Assembly (NCBI RefSeq): GCF_001864895.1
Contig: NZ_MJGO01000037.1
Span: 170,759 to 234,758 of the forward strand
DNA from: Curtobacterium sp. MCBA15_009
GTDB lineage: Bacteria; Actinomycetota; Actinomycetes; Actinomycetales; Microbacteriaceae
DNA: 64,000 nucleotides
Reading direction: 5' to 3'
Below the pieces are notes generated by a model that was given only the letters and a program-made list of their open reading frames with translations, did no database searches and was not told the DNA's origin. The position numbers and the translations under genes were made by a program. Shown here piece by piece: positions 45,725 to 54,078 of the stretch. Within the stretch, counting starts at the first letter, position 1, and each line of letters opens with the position of its first letter.

Positions 45725-47286
45725 CGTTCGTCCTTCCGGGAGTCGGTGGGGCGCACGGCTGCCGCGGCCATCGCGCGGTCGATGACCGGTCGCCAGCAGT
45801 GCATCGTCAGGTAGCTCCGCCAGGGCGCCACCTGCTCCGACCATAGGGAGAGCTCGCGCGCCGTTCCGGGCAGGCCGAGGACCTGTGCACCGTTCCGCAC
45901 CGCGAGGTCGCTGTGGAGGAGGATGTCCGGGTGGTGCCGCACCCGCAGCGCCACCGAGTCGGCGGTCCACGGTCCGATGCCCTTCACGGCGAGCAGCCCG
46001 GCGCGGAGCTCGTCGACCGACTGCGCCGCGTCGACGACGAGCGACCCGTCGGCGAGCGCCGCGGTCACGCGCAGAATCGTGTCCACCCGCGCCGCGGGAC
46101 CGCGCAGGACCTCGGCGCCCCGTTCCGCGATCACGGCCGCCGACGGGAACAGCACCGCGTCGGGTGCGACGGCCGGGTCGACGGGGCTGCCGAGCGCCGC
46201 GACGAGCCGGCCCTGCGCCGTGCGGGCCGCCGCGACGGAGACCTGCTGCCCGATGAGGGTGCGCACCACCAGCTCGTGCGCGTCCACCACCCCGGGCAGC
46301 CGGATGCCCGGCACGCGGGCCACGGCCTCGGCGAGCTCGGGGACCGACCCGAGGACGGCGTCGACGGCGACCGGGTCGGCGTCGAGGTCGAAGGCGGCAC
46401 GGACCCGCGCGACGAGTGCGGGCAGGTCCGACAGGTCGGTGACCCGGACCCGCAGGTCGATGCCGGTGCCGCGACCCGACGCCGTGGACCCGGCCGTCCC
46501 GGGGACCGCAGCCGTCGCGGTGAAGCGGGCCGGGCCTCCTGGCAGGGAGAGCACCCGACCGTAGGAGGTGACCCGGCCGGCCGGGTCGAGCCCCACCTGC
46601 TCCGTGCCCGGCAGCGCGTGCAGCGCGTGCCAGTCGAGCAGGCCCTGCGCGTCGAAGGGCTCGCGGGCGGGCAGGTGCACGTGCAGGTCCCCGTCGGGGG
46701 TCGCGCGCGTGGTGCGCCGGGCGCGGAGCTCGGTCGGGGTGACGGCGAAGACCTCGCGGACGGTGTCGTTGAACTGCCGGACGCTCGTGAACCCCGCGGC
46801 GAAGGCGACGTCGGCGACGGGCAGGTCGGACGAGGTGAGCAGCGTGCGTGCGGTCTGCGCGCGGTGCGCCCGGCTGAGCGCCTTCGGGCCGGCACCGAGC
46901 TCGGCGGTCATGATCCGGTTGAGCTGTCGCTCGGAGTAGCCGAGGCGGGCGGCGAGGCCCGGAACGCCGTCCCGTTCGACGACGCCGTCGAGCACGAGGC
47001 GCATGGCGCGTCCGGCGACGTCCTCGCGCAGGTCCCACTCGGGGCTGCCCGGCGTGGCCTCGGGCAGGCACCGCTTGCACGCACGGAAGCCGGCGAGGTG
47101 TGCCGCGGCGCTCGTGCGGTAGAAGGTGACGCCGGCCTCGCTCGGGGTCCTGGCGGGGCAGGACGGCCGGCAGTAGATGCCGGTCGAGTGCACGGCCGTG
47201 ACGAACTGGCCGTCGAACCGGGCGTCGCGCGAGGCGACGACGCGGTGCCGTTCGGCGTGCAGCGGGTCGGTGACGGGGGTGGACAC
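45721..47286 (-). CDS. AdaA-AlkA fusion: methylphosphotriester-sensing activator plus 3-methyladenine DNA glycosylase
   Basis: The 521-residue protein joins an Ada-type N-terminus to AlkA. The first 75 residues hold the zinc cysteines Cys 39, 43, 70 and 73 (YCRPSC...CKRC) aligned with Escherichia coli Ada Cys 38, 42, 69 and 72, where Cys 38 accepts the methyl group. An AraC-type helix-turn-helix spans about 95-190. The C-terminal HhH-GPD glycosylase has VKGIGPWTADSVALR and the catalytic Asp region DILLHSDLAVR. It can therefore sense alkylation, activate genes and excise alkylated bases. The GTG start gives the Ada domain its normal length. Confidence 0.92.
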   Translation of the reverse strand: MSTPVTDPLHAERHRVVASRDARFDGQFVTAVHSTGIYCRPSCPARTPSEAGVTFYRTSAAAHLAGFRACKRCLPEATPGSPEWDLREDVAGRAMRLVLDGVVERDGVPGLAARLGYSERQLNRIMTAELGAGPKALSRAHRAQTARTLLTSSDLPVADVAFAAGFTSVRQFNDTVREVFAVTPTELRARRTTRATPDGDLHVHLPAREPFDAQGLLDWHALHALPGTEQVGLDPAGRVTSYGRVLSLPGGPARFTATAAVPGTAGSTASGRGTGIDLRVRVTDLSDLPALVARVRAAFDLDADPVAVDAVLGSVPELAEAVARVPGIRLPGVVDAHELVVRTLIGQQVSVAAARTAQGRLVAALGSPVDPAVAPDAVLFPSAAVIAERGAEVLRGPAARVDTILRVTAALADGSLVVDAAQSVDELRAGLLAVKGIGPWTADSVALRVRHHPDILLHSDLAVRNGAQVLGLPGTARELSLWSEQVAPWRSYLTMHCWRPVIDRAMAAAAVRPTDSRKDER

Positions 47287-47386
47287 CGGTCCAGCGTGGC
47301 ACGCACCACCGACGCGGTTCTGGCGGGAATCGGACGGGGCAGTGCGGGTCGCGTCAGGAGCGGGGCGGTCGACCGGGAGGCCCGAC

Positions 47387-47392
47387 TAGCGT
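47387..47392 (+). promoter_or_regulatory. -10 box of the MOSC gene
   Basis: TAGCGT ends seven nucleotides before the GTG at 47400 and decides this start. Confidence 0.5.
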
Positions 47393-47399
47393 TGGGCGG

Positions 47400-47978
47400 G
47401 TGAGTTCCGGAGACGACGCGGCCGGTCCCGGCGACCTGCCGTACGCCACCGAGGTCGAGGTCGCGCTGCTCCTGGTGTCACGGCGGCACCGGTACCTGGG
47501 GCGGCCGTCGGACGGCGCCGAACCGGTGCTGCCGACCGATCCGGACGAGCGCCGCGACCGTGTCGAGCTGCGCGCGGGCCTCGGGATCGTCGGGGACCGG
47601 TACTTCGCCTCGCGGGCGCACGTGCACGCGTCCGTGACGGTGATCGGCCTGGAGTCGCTCGAGGCCGTCGGCGCCGAGCTCGGGGTACCGGTGGACCCGG
47701 TCGCGACCCGGCGGAACGTGTTCCTGCGCGGGGCCGACGTCGAGGCGCTCCGCGGGGAGCCGTTCTCGCTGACGAGCACGGCCGACGGGTCGGTCCCGGT
47801 GCTGTTCCGGGGTCACCGGCCGGCGAACCCCTGCGCCTGGATGGACCACGAGGTGGCGCCGGGGGCGTTCCGGGCGATGCGCGGACGGGGCGGCGTGCGG
47901 TGCGACCCCGAGTCCGACGGTGTGCTCACCCTCGGACCCGCGGTGCTCCGCACGACCCGCCCCGTCGCGCTGCGCTGA
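47400..47978 (+). CDS. MOSC domain protein
   Basis: The 192-residue protein is a compact MOSC-type domain: LRAGLGIVGDRYF, HASVTVIGLESLEAV, RRNVFLRGADVEALRGEPF and the Cys-containing NPCAWMDHEVAPGAFRAMRGRGGVRCDP. MOSC domains bind molybdenum cofactor-type ligands and transfer sulfur through the conserved Cys. Whether this stand-alone protein does so is unknown. It is divergent from the alkA gene. Confidence 0.8.
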   Translation: MSSGDDAAGPGDLPYATEVEVALLLVSRRHRYLGRPSDGAEPVLPTDPDERRDRVELRAGLGIVGDRYFASRAHVHASVTVIGLESLEAVGAELGVPVDPVATRRNVFLRGADVEALRGEPFSLTSTADGSVPVLFRGHRPANPCAWMDHEVAPGAFRAMRGRGGVRCDPESDGVLTLGPAVLRTTRPVALR

Positions 47979-47993
47979 CCGGCGGGTGCGGTC

Positions 47994-48536
47994 CTACGCG
48001 GTGAGGACGCGCTCGATGCCGTCGACGAAGGCGGGCAGGTCGTCGGGGTTGCGAGAGGTGACGAAGCCGTCGGCGACCTGGACCTCCTGGTCCACCCACT
48101 CCGCGCCGGCGTTGCGGACGTCGGTCTGGAGCGACGGGTACGAGGTGATCGTCTTGCCGGTGAGGACACCGGCCTCGATGAGGGTCCACGGACCGTGGCA
48201 GATCGCGGCGACGGGCTTGCCCGCCTCGACGAACGACTTCACGAGCGCGACGGCCTGGCCGTCGGTGCGCAGGGTGTCCGCGTTGATGGTGCCGCCGGGG
48301 ACGACGAGTGCGTCGTAGTCCGCCGCCGTGACACCGTCGATGGTGGTGTCGACGTCGACCGACTTGCCCGGGTCCTTGTCGCCGACGAGGGTCGCGATCG
48401 AGCCGGACTCCTGCGCCGCGACCGTCACGGTCGCACCGCGCTCGCGCAGCTGGTCGGTGGGGACGACGATCTCGTCCTGCTCCACGCCGTAGTTCGTCGC
48501 GATGACGAGGATCTTCTTGCCGTCGAGGGCTGCCAT
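47994..48536 (-). CDS. DJ-1/PfpI-family protein (general stress protein 18 type)
   Basis: The 180-residue protein has the DJ-1/PfpI core with nucleophile Cys 113 in AAICHGPWTL, an adjacent His, and Glu 19 in NYGVEQDEIVVP. The members most like it (YfkM, PfpI) are reported as proteases, deglycases or chaperones, and the physiological role is debated. A strong GGAAGGAG precedes the ATG. It is a single gene between convergent and same-strand neighbours. Confidence 0.9.
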   Translation of the reverse strand: MAALDGKKILVIATNYGVEQDEIVVPTDQLRERGATVTVAAQESGSIATLVGDKDPGKSVDVDTTIDGVTAADYDALVVPGGTINADTLRTDGQAVALVKSFVEAGKPVAAICHGPWTLIEAGVLTGKTITSYPSLQTDVRNAGAEWVDQEVQVADGFVTSRNPDDLPAFVDGIERVLTA

Positions 48537-48653
48537 GGTCGCTCCTTCCGCGGCCCGGTGGTTCCGGCCGCACTTCCTGCGCGGTCGGTGTCCCGGCCGC
48601 TCGTCCAGGGTCGTCGCCGACGGCTGGGCACGTCCGCAGGACGGAGCCGACGT

Positions 48654-49307
48654 TCAGCCTCGGATGCGGAAAGCGGCCCCGTCGGCCGTCACGGTGATGC
48701 CGTCGTACCCCGGCACGCGGTGCAACCCGGCCGTGACGTCCGACTCGTGCCCGCCCACCACGACGGTCGTCGCACCGGAGGCGATCGCGGACTCGAGCCC
48801 GGCCGGCGCGTCCTCGAAGGCGACGCAGTCGGCGGCGTCGACGCCGAGCAGGGCGGCGCCGCGCAGGTAGCCGTCGGGGTGCGGCTTGCCGTGCTCGACG
48901 TCCTCCGAGGGCACGAACGCCGGCGGCATCGTCAGCCCGGCGGCGGCCATCCGCCCGACGGCGAGGTCGCGGGGCGCGCTCGTCACGAGCGCCACGGGCA
49001 CGCCGGCCGCGAGGAGCCGCTCGACGAACGCCGCGGCGCCCGGGATCTCGGCGATGCCCTCGGTGTCGGCGCTCTCCTCGTCGACCAGGCGGGCGGCGAT
49101 GCGCAGCTGCTCGTCGGTGTCCAGGTCGGGCAGGAAGCGCTGGATCGTGCTGATCGCCTGGCGGCCGTGCGAGAACGCGAGGATCTCGGCGGGGTCGATG
49201 CCGTGCTCCTCGGCGAAGCGCGTCCAGGTCGCCTCGACCACCGCGGTCGAGTCCACCAGGGTCCCGTCCATGTCGAAGAGGACCCCGGACGCCACGATGT
49301 CGATCAC
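48654..49307 (-). CDS. HAD-IA phosphatase (sugar-phosphatase like)
   Basis: The 217-residue protein has motif I LFDMDGTLVDS (Asp 12 and 14), cap helices, motif II VALVTSAPRD, motif III KPHPDGYL and motif IV VAFEDAPAGLESA. It belongs to the GPP1/YfbT-like sugar phosphatases; substrates may be sugar or glycerol phosphates. The GTG start at 49307 is set by a TAGGGT box seven nucleotides upstream. Confidence 0.88.
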   Translation of the reverse strand: MIDIVASGVLFDMDGTLVDSTAVVEATWTRFAEEHGIDPAEILAFSHGRQAISTIQRFLPDLDTDEQLRIAARLVDEESADTEGIAEIPGAAAFVERLLAAGVPVALVTSAPRDLAVGRMAAAGLTMPPAFVPSEDVEHGKPHPDGYLRGAALLGVDAADCVAFEDAPAGLESAIASGATTVVVGGHESDVTAGLHRVPGYDGITVTADGAAFRIRG

Positions 49308-49314
49308 ACGCCCG

Positions 49315-49320
49315 ACCCTA
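49315..49320 (-). promoter_or_regulatory. -10 box of the HAD-IA gene
   Basis: TAGGGT on the minus strand ends seven nucleotides before the GTG at 49307. Confidence 0.5.
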
Positions 49321-49353
49321 GCGCCCGCGTGTCCGACGGGCCCGGGGCGGTGT

Positions 49354-49410
49354 CGAGTGAGCAGGAGACGTCGGGTCGAGCGGGCCGGGGCGACGTCTCC
49401 TGCTCACTCG
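49354..49410 (-). terminator. Long perfect hairpin after the folE-folP2-reductase operon
   Basis: Two 20-bp arms (49354-49373 and 49391-49410, core GAGTGAGCAGGAGACGTC) are exactly complementary, with a 17-nt loop. It starts 16 nt beyond the reductase stop. The stem is much longer than needed for termination. Confidence 0.75.
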
Positions 49411-49426
49411 GTGCCCGAACGGCCCG

Positions 49427-50164
49427 TCAGCGTGCGCGGACCCACCGCGTCAACAGCACCCCGCCCTCGCCGAGCAGCACGTGTGCCGGCCGCATCCGCC
49501 GCAGCTCGGGCGATGACCCTGTCGCGATGCGGGGTCCGGCGCCGCCCTCGAGGGACGGGTCGATCGTCAGGGTCAGCTCGTCGACGGCGTCCGCGGCGAC
49601 GAGCGCCCCGAGGAACGACGGACCGCCCTCGCAGTGGATGCTCCCGAGCCCACGGGCGGCCAGCGCGCCGAGCACCGCGGCGACGTCGACGGACGGAGCC
49701 CCGCACGCCACGACGTCGGCGACCTCGGCCAGGGCACGACCGGACGACGACGCCGCGCCGGACGCCGACGTCAGGACGACCGGCCGCACCGGTGCCTCGG
49801 TGAAGACCCGCGAGGACGCGTCGAGCGACGCCGAGTTCGTCACGATCGCGAAGACGGGGTGGTCGGACAGGCCGCGCGCCCGCCGCCAGGCGACGTCGGC
49901 GTCGTGCAGGACCATCGGGCCGTAGCCCTCGTCACGGACGGTGCCGGCGGCGACGAGCACGACGTCGGCCACCCGGCGGAGCAGGTCGAACACACGCAGG
50001 TCGTCGGCACCACCGAGCGCACCCGTCCGGCCCGCCGCGGTCGCCGACCCGTCGAGGGTCGCGACGAAGTTGACGCGGAGCCAGCGGTCGCCGACGCCGT
50101 CGGTGTAGAGCGCGAGCAGGTCGTCGTCCGACAGGTCGGCGACGGACGGGGGCAGCGGGTTCAC
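49427..50164 (-). CDS. RibD C-terminal-type pyrimidine/dihydrofolate reductase-like protein
   Basis: The 245-residue protein is a RibD_C domain: RVNFVATLDGSATAAGRTGALGGADDLRVFDLLRRVADVVLVAAGTVRDEGYGP, EGGPSFLGALVAADAVDELTLTIDPSLEGG. It lacks the RibD deaminase half. A mycobacterial protein of this type (Rv2671) is reported to act as a dihydrofolate reductase analogue rather than in riboflavin synthesis. Here it is the last gene after folE and folP2, overlapping folP2 by four bases, which favours a pteridine role. The GTG start is decided by that overlap. Confidence 0.8.
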   Translation of the reverse strand: MNPLPPSVADLSDDDLLALYTDGVGDRWLRVNFVATLDGSATAAGRTGALGGADDLRVFDLLRRVADVVLVAAGTVRDEGYGPMVLHDADVAWRRARGLSDHPVFAIVTNSASLDASSRVFTEAPVRPVVLTSASGAASSSGRALAEVADVVACGAPSVDVAAVLGALAARGLGSIHCEGGPSFLGALVAADAVDELTLTIDPSLEGGAGPRIATGSSPELRRMRPAHVLLGEGGVLLTRWVRAR

Positions 50165-51063
50165 GTGTTGTGCCTCGACTCCACCGGTGCCCGCCAGCCG
50201 AGCGTCGCCTCGACCATGCGCATCGCGTCGACGCTCTCGGCGACGTCGTGCATCCGGACGATCCGGGCGCCGAGCACCGCACTGAGGGTGGCGACGGCGA
50301 GCGACCCGGCGAGGCGCTCGCCACGGGGGCGGCCGAGCGACTCCCCCACGAAGTCCTTGTTCGACACCGCCGCGAGCACGGGGTAGCCGAGTGCGACGAC
50401 CTCGGGCAACCGCCGGGTCAGTTCGAGCGTGTGCACCGTGTTCTTGTTGAGGTCGTGGCCGGGGTCGACGACGATCCGGGACTCCGGGATCCCCGCGGCG
50501 AGCGCCCGGTCGACCCGCTCGCGCAGGAACCCGACGACGGACGCGGTGACGTCGTCGTACCGGGGCGGCGCGGCGAGCGGACGGCGCGGTTCGGCGGTCG
50601 AGTGCGTGATGACGACCGTCGCCTCGGAGTCGGCGACCACGTCCGCCATCCGCGGGTCGCGGAGTCCGGTCGTGTCGTTGACGACGCTCGCGCCGGCGGC
50701 GATCGCCGCGGCCGCGACCTCGGGTCGGAAGGTGTCGACGCTGATCGTGACGTCGGACTCCTGGGCGAGCTGCCGCACGACGGGCACGACGCGGTCGATC
50801 TCGTCGGCCGCGGGGAGCTCGGGCCCCGGCGCGAACTTCACCCCGCCGATGTCGACCCAGTCCGCACCCTGCTCCGCCGCGCGCACGGCCGCCGCGACCG
50901 CACGGTCGAGCGCGAACGTCGCGCCGCGGTCGTGGAACGAGTCGGGCGTCCGGTTCACGATCGCCATGACGGCGATGCGGTGGTCGAAGTCGACGGTCCG
51001 CCGTCCGATCGTGCGGACCGGGTCGCGCAGTTCGGGGACGACCCACCCGGGCGGGCTCGTCAC
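50161..51063 (-). CDS. folP: Dihydropteroate synthase homologue, FolP2 type
   Basis: The 300-residue TIM-barrel protein shows DHPS motifs in FolP2 form: MAIVNRTPDSFHDRGATF (FolP1 has NVTPDSFSDGG), DIGGVKFAPGPELPA, SVDTFRPEVA, NDTTGL, DPGHDLNKN, SNKDFVGE (Lys retained) and the phosphate-binding RMHDVAES. In Mycobacterium tuberculosis the FolP2 paralogue does not show DHPS activity in vitro and its function is unsettled. The GTG start overlaps the folE stop by four bases. Whether a FolP1 exists elsewhere in this genome cannot be seen. Confidence 0.85.
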   Translation of the reverse strand: MTSPPGWVVPELRDPVRTIGRRTVDFDHRIAVMAIVNRTPDSFHDRGATFALDRAVAAAVRAAEQGADWVDIGGVKFAPGPELPAADEIDRVVPVVRQLAQESDVTISVDTFRPEVAAAAIAAGASVVNDTTGLRDPRMADVVADSEATVVITHSTAEPRRPLAAPPRYDDVTASVVGFLRERVDRALAAGIPESRIVVDPGHDLNKNTVHTLELTRRLPEVVALGYPVLAAVSNKDFVGESLGRPRGERLAGSLAVATLSAVLGARIVRMHDVAESVDAMRMVEATLGWRAPVESRHNT

Positions 51064-51677
51064 GCGTCCGCCCCCGGCTCGGCGGCCGGCGGCGTGGCCG
51101 ACCCGGCACCGATGAGCGCGATCGCCTCGGCCCGTTCCGCGGCGCCGGCCAGCGTGCCGTTCGCCGCGACCGTCACGGTCGTCGAGCTGTTCTGGCGCTC
51201 CCCGCGGCTCGTGACGCACTGGTGCTGTGCGTCGAGGACCACGAGCACGCCCGCTGCGCCGAGGCCCTCGGCGATGGTCGCCGCGACCTGTTCGCCGAGC
51301 CGTTCCTGCAGCTGCGGGCGGGAGGCCACCGCGTCGAGCACGCGCGACAGGGTGCCGAGGCCGATGAGCCGCTCGCCCGGGGCGTACGCCAGGTGCGCGA
51401 CCCCGAGGAACGGCAGCAGGTGGTGCTCGCAGACCGAGCGGAACCGGATGCCGCGGACGACGACGAGCCGACCGCGCTCCCCGTCCTCGGCGTGCACCGT
51501 GCCGTCGCGGGCGATCGCGACCGCGTCCGTGCCGATGCCGCTGAAGAACTCGGCGTACGAGTCGGCGACCCGGGACGGCGTGCGCACCAGCTCGGGGCGG
51601 TCGGGGTCCTCGCCGACGGCGAGCAGGAGTTCGCGCACCGCGGCCTCGACGCGGGCGCGGTCCAGGGGAGACGTCAC
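51060..51677 (-). CDS. folE: GTP cyclohydrolase I
   Basis: The 205-residue enzyme converts GTP to 7,8-dihydroneopterin triphosphate, the first step of folate synthesis. The zinc and active-site residues are Cys 83 in SVCEHHLLPFLGVAHLAY, and QHQCVTSRG; LQERLGEQVA and GIRFRSV are also typical. The GTG at 51677 (VTSPLDRARVEAAVREL) gives normal FolE length; an upstream extension is Arg/Ser-rich and unlikely. It is the first gene of the operon with folP2 and the reductase. Confidence 0.93.
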   Translation of the reverse strand: MTSPLDRARVEAAVRELLLAVGEDPDRPELVRTPSRVADSYAEFFSGIGTDAVAIARDGTVHAEDGERGRLVVVRGIRFRSVCEHHLLPFLGVAHLAYAPGERLIGLGTLSRVLDAVASRPQLQERLGEQVAATIAEGLGAAGVLVVLDAQHQCVTSRGERQNSSTTVTVAANGTLAGAAERAEAIALIGAGSATPPAAEPGADA

Positions 51678-51811
51678 CCGCTCATCCAACACCAGCCGCG
51701 CGCCGTGGACGCGAGCGGCCGCCCGCCATGACGTCCCCGGGGACGCGCGCCGGGCCTCCTGTCCGGAAGCCCTGTGAGGATCCTGTGACACGCGCGAAAC
51801 CCAGCGTCCTT

Positions 51812-51817
51812 TAAACT
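51812..51817 (+). promoter_or_regulatory. -10 box of the NCS2 permease gene
   Basis: TAAACT ends six nucleotides before the GTG at 51824, in a short AT-richer stretch. Confidence 0.5.
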
Positions 51818-51823
51818 CAGTCG

Positions 51824-53296
51824 GTGAGCGCCACGAAGACCGACACCCCACACCGGAACCGCTTCGCGACCGGCCTCGACCGCTTCTTCTCGATCACCGA
51901 ACGCGGGTCCTCGATCCCGCGCGAGGTCCGCGGCGGCCTCGTGTCGTTCGTGACCATGGCGTACATCGTCATCCTCAACCCGCTCATCCTCGGCGGCTTC
52001 AGCGCCGACCAGGCCGCGAAGGACGTCAGCGGTGGCTGGCTCGAGAACGCACAGGTCGCCGCGGCGACCGGTCTCGTCGCCGGGCTGATGACCATCGCGA
52101 TGGGCGTCATCGCGAACCTGCCGTTCGGCATCGCCGCGGGCCTCGGGATCAACTCGTTCCTGGCCGTCAGCGTCGTGCAGCAGGTCACGTGGGCCGAGGC
52201 GATGGGCCTCGTCGTCATCAACGGCGTCATCATCGTGGTCCTGGCGTTGACGGGGATCCGGACGATGATCTTCACCGCCGTGCCCGCGCAGCTCAAGGCC
52301 GCGATCACGGTCGGCATCGGCCTGTTCATCGCGTTCATCGGGCTCGTCGACTCCGGCTTCGTGCGGTCCTCCGGCCTGTCGTCGCCGCCGCTGCAGCTCG
52401 GCGAGGACGGCTCCGTCGGCGCCCTGCCGACCATCGTGTTCCTGATCGGCCTGATCATCATCGGCACGCTCATGGCCCGCCGCGTCAAGGGTGCGCTGCT
52501 CATCGGCATCGTCGCGACGACGATCATCGCGATCATCCTGCAGGCGGTCTTCCAGGTGCCGACCTCGGTCGACTCGAAGACCGGCTGGAACCTCAACGCC
52601 CCCGGCCTGCCGAGTGCGCTCTTCGCGTTCCCCGACCTGTCGCTCGTCGGGCACGCCGACCTGTTCGGCGCGTTCAGCCGCATCGGACCGTTGGCCGCGT
52701 CGATGCTCGTCTTCACCCTCGTGTTCACGAACTTCTTCGACGCGATGGGCACCATGACCGGCCTCGCCAAGGCCGCCGGCGTCGCGAAGCCCGACGGCAC
52801 CTTCCCGCGCCTGAAGTCGGCGCTCGTCGTCGAGGGCGTCGGTGCCATCGCCGGTGGCGGTGCCTCGGTCTCGTCGAACACCGTGTTCATCGACTCGGCC
52901 TCCGGCATCGGCGAGGGCGCCCGGACGGGCATGGCCTCGGTCGTGACCGGTCTGCTGTTCCTGGCGTCGATGTTCCTGACGCCGCTCACCCAGGTCGTCC
53001 CGCTCGAGGTCGCCGCCGCCGGCCTCGTCGTCGTCGGCGCGCTCATGGTCGCGCAGGTCGCCGACATCTCGTGGACGGACTTCGGGTCGGCCCTGCCGGC
53101 GTTCCTGACGATCGTCGTCATGCCGCTGACCTACTCGATCGCGAACGGCATCGGCGCCGGCTTCATCAGCTGGGTGCTCATCAAGCTGCTGTCCGGCCGC
53201 GGCCGCGAGGTCTCGTGGTTGCTCTACGTGGTCGCCGCGGGCTTCCTGCTGTACTTCGCGCGCGGACCGCTGGAGGCGCTGCTCGGCGTCGGCTGA
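51824..53296 (+). CDS. NCS2-family purine permease (AzgA type)
   Basis: The 490-residue protein has about 12-14 transmembrane helices and the AzgA features ITERGSSIPREVRGGLVSFVTMAYIVILNPLIL, GIAAGLGINSFLAVSV, AITVGIGLFIAFIGLVDSGFV, NFFDAMGTMTGLAKAAG and VSSNTVFIDSASGIGEGARTGMASVVTG. AzgA-like permeases import adenine, guanine or hypoxanthine with protons. The GTG start follows a TAAACT -10 box. It is divergent from folE. Confidence 0.92.
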   Translation: MSATKTDTPHRNRFATGLDRFFSITERGSSIPREVRGGLVSFVTMAYIVILNPLILGGFSADQAAKDVSGGWLENAQVAAATGLVAGLMTIAMGVIANLPFGIAAGLGINSFLAVSVVQQVTWAEAMGLVVINGVIIVVLALTGIRTMIFTAVPAQLKAAITVGIGLFIAFIGLVDSGFVRSSGLSSPPLQLGEDGSVGALPTIVFLIGLIIIGTLMARRVKGALLIGIVATTIIAIILQAVFQVPTSVDSKTGWNLNAPGLPSALFAFPDLSLVGHADLFGAFSRIGPLAASMLVFTLVFTNFFDAMGTMTGLAKAAGVAKPDGTFPRLKSALVVEGVGAIAGGGASVSSNTVFIDSASGIGEGARTGMASVVTGLLFLASMFLTPLTQVVPLEVAAAGLVVVGALMVAQVADISWTDFGSALPAFLTIVVMPLTYSIANGIGAGFISWVLIKLLSGRGREVSWLLYVVAAGFLLYFARGPLEALLGVG

Positions 53297-53341
53297 CGCC
53301 TGGGGCGAGTGGCGGTCGGCGCCGGCTGACGCCCGCTCGGC

Positions 53342-53406
53342 GGGCCGGTCGGCCGGCTCCCGCTGGTCGGGCCGGTCGGCTGGGCCCCGCTGGTCGGGCC
53401 GGTCGG
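53342..53406. repeat. 27-bp tandem repeat
   Basis: GGGCCGGTCGG recurs at 53342, 53369 and 53396, an exact period of 27 bp (two full copies and a partial), between convergent gene ends. No function is apparent. Confidence 0.7.
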
Positions 53407-53449
53407 TCTGCAAGAGCGACAGTTCCCGTGGGGCCGCCTAAGGGCGGTC

Positions 53450-53502
53450 CGCGAAAGCGACAGTTGTCCGCGAACCATCCGCGGAGAACTGTCGCTTTCG
53501 CG
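53450..53502. terminator. Very long hairpin between convergent genes
   Basis: Arms 53450-53465 and 53487-53502 (16 bp, core AAGCGACAGTT) continue inward past one G-G mismatch as 53467-53472 / 53480-53485, a 22-bp stem with a 7-nt loop. A partial copy of the core lies at 53416-53424. Confidence 0.75.
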
Positions 53503-53526
53503 TTCGGGCGGCCTGGAGGCCCGGGC

Positions 53527-53979
53527 TCAGTCCGGCAGGTCACCCGGCGTCGCCTCGTGGTGGCGCTGGTCCGGGGTGCGCCGGTCCTCCTTCATGCCTG
53601 CCTCGAACAGGTGGCGGCGGCCCTGCACGAGCTCGTCGCGCGCGGTGCGCTCGAGCTCCTTGGCCAGGGCGTAGTAGCCGTCGTCGTAGTCCTCGACGAT
53701 CTGGAACGTCCAGCGCCCCGCGATGACGTTGCGGCCCACCAGCTCCGTGTCGATCCGGTCGGCGAGGTCGGTGTGGCCGGCCTTCCGCAGTTGCTCGACC
53801 GCCTCGCCGAGGTCGAGGTCGGCGGTGCCGGTCAGGCGGTGGAAGCCGTAGAGCAGACCACGGGCGTGCTCGATGACCTCGACCGCGGCGGACAGACTGC
53901 CGAGGGCCTCGACCGTGGCCTCGGACACCCCCTCCGGAACCTGGTGCTGCGCGTCGGGACCCTGTGCGTCGTTCGTCAT
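53527..53979 (-). CDS. Conserved protein of unknown function
   Basis: The 150-residue acidic, mainly helical product contains SLSAAVEVIEHARGLLYGFHRLTG, LAEAVEQLRKAGHTDLADRIDTELVGRNVIAGRWTFQIVEDYDDGYYALAKELERTARDELVQGRRHLFEAGMKEDRR. Trp and Tyr residues around 105-120 form its most distinctive patch. I recall similar proteins in Actinobacteria without a named domain. No signal peptide, membrane segment or catalytic motif is seen. It is divergent from the SOS-box gene at 54113. Confidence 0.6.
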   Translation of the reverse strand: MTNDAQGPDAQHQVPEGVSEATVEALGSLSAAVEVIEHARGLLYGFHRLTGTADLDLGEAVEQLRKAGHTDLADRIDTELVGRNVIAGRWTFQIVEDYDDGYYALAKELERTARDELVQGRRHLFEAGMKEDRRTPDQRHHEATPGDLPD

Positions 53980-54078
53980 GGACCCTCGTCTACACGACCG
54001 GACCTGGCCCCGGGACCGGCATCGTCCACGACCCGCCGTGCGCGTCGTGGGCGCTTGCGGCGGAGGACGCGGGCGACC

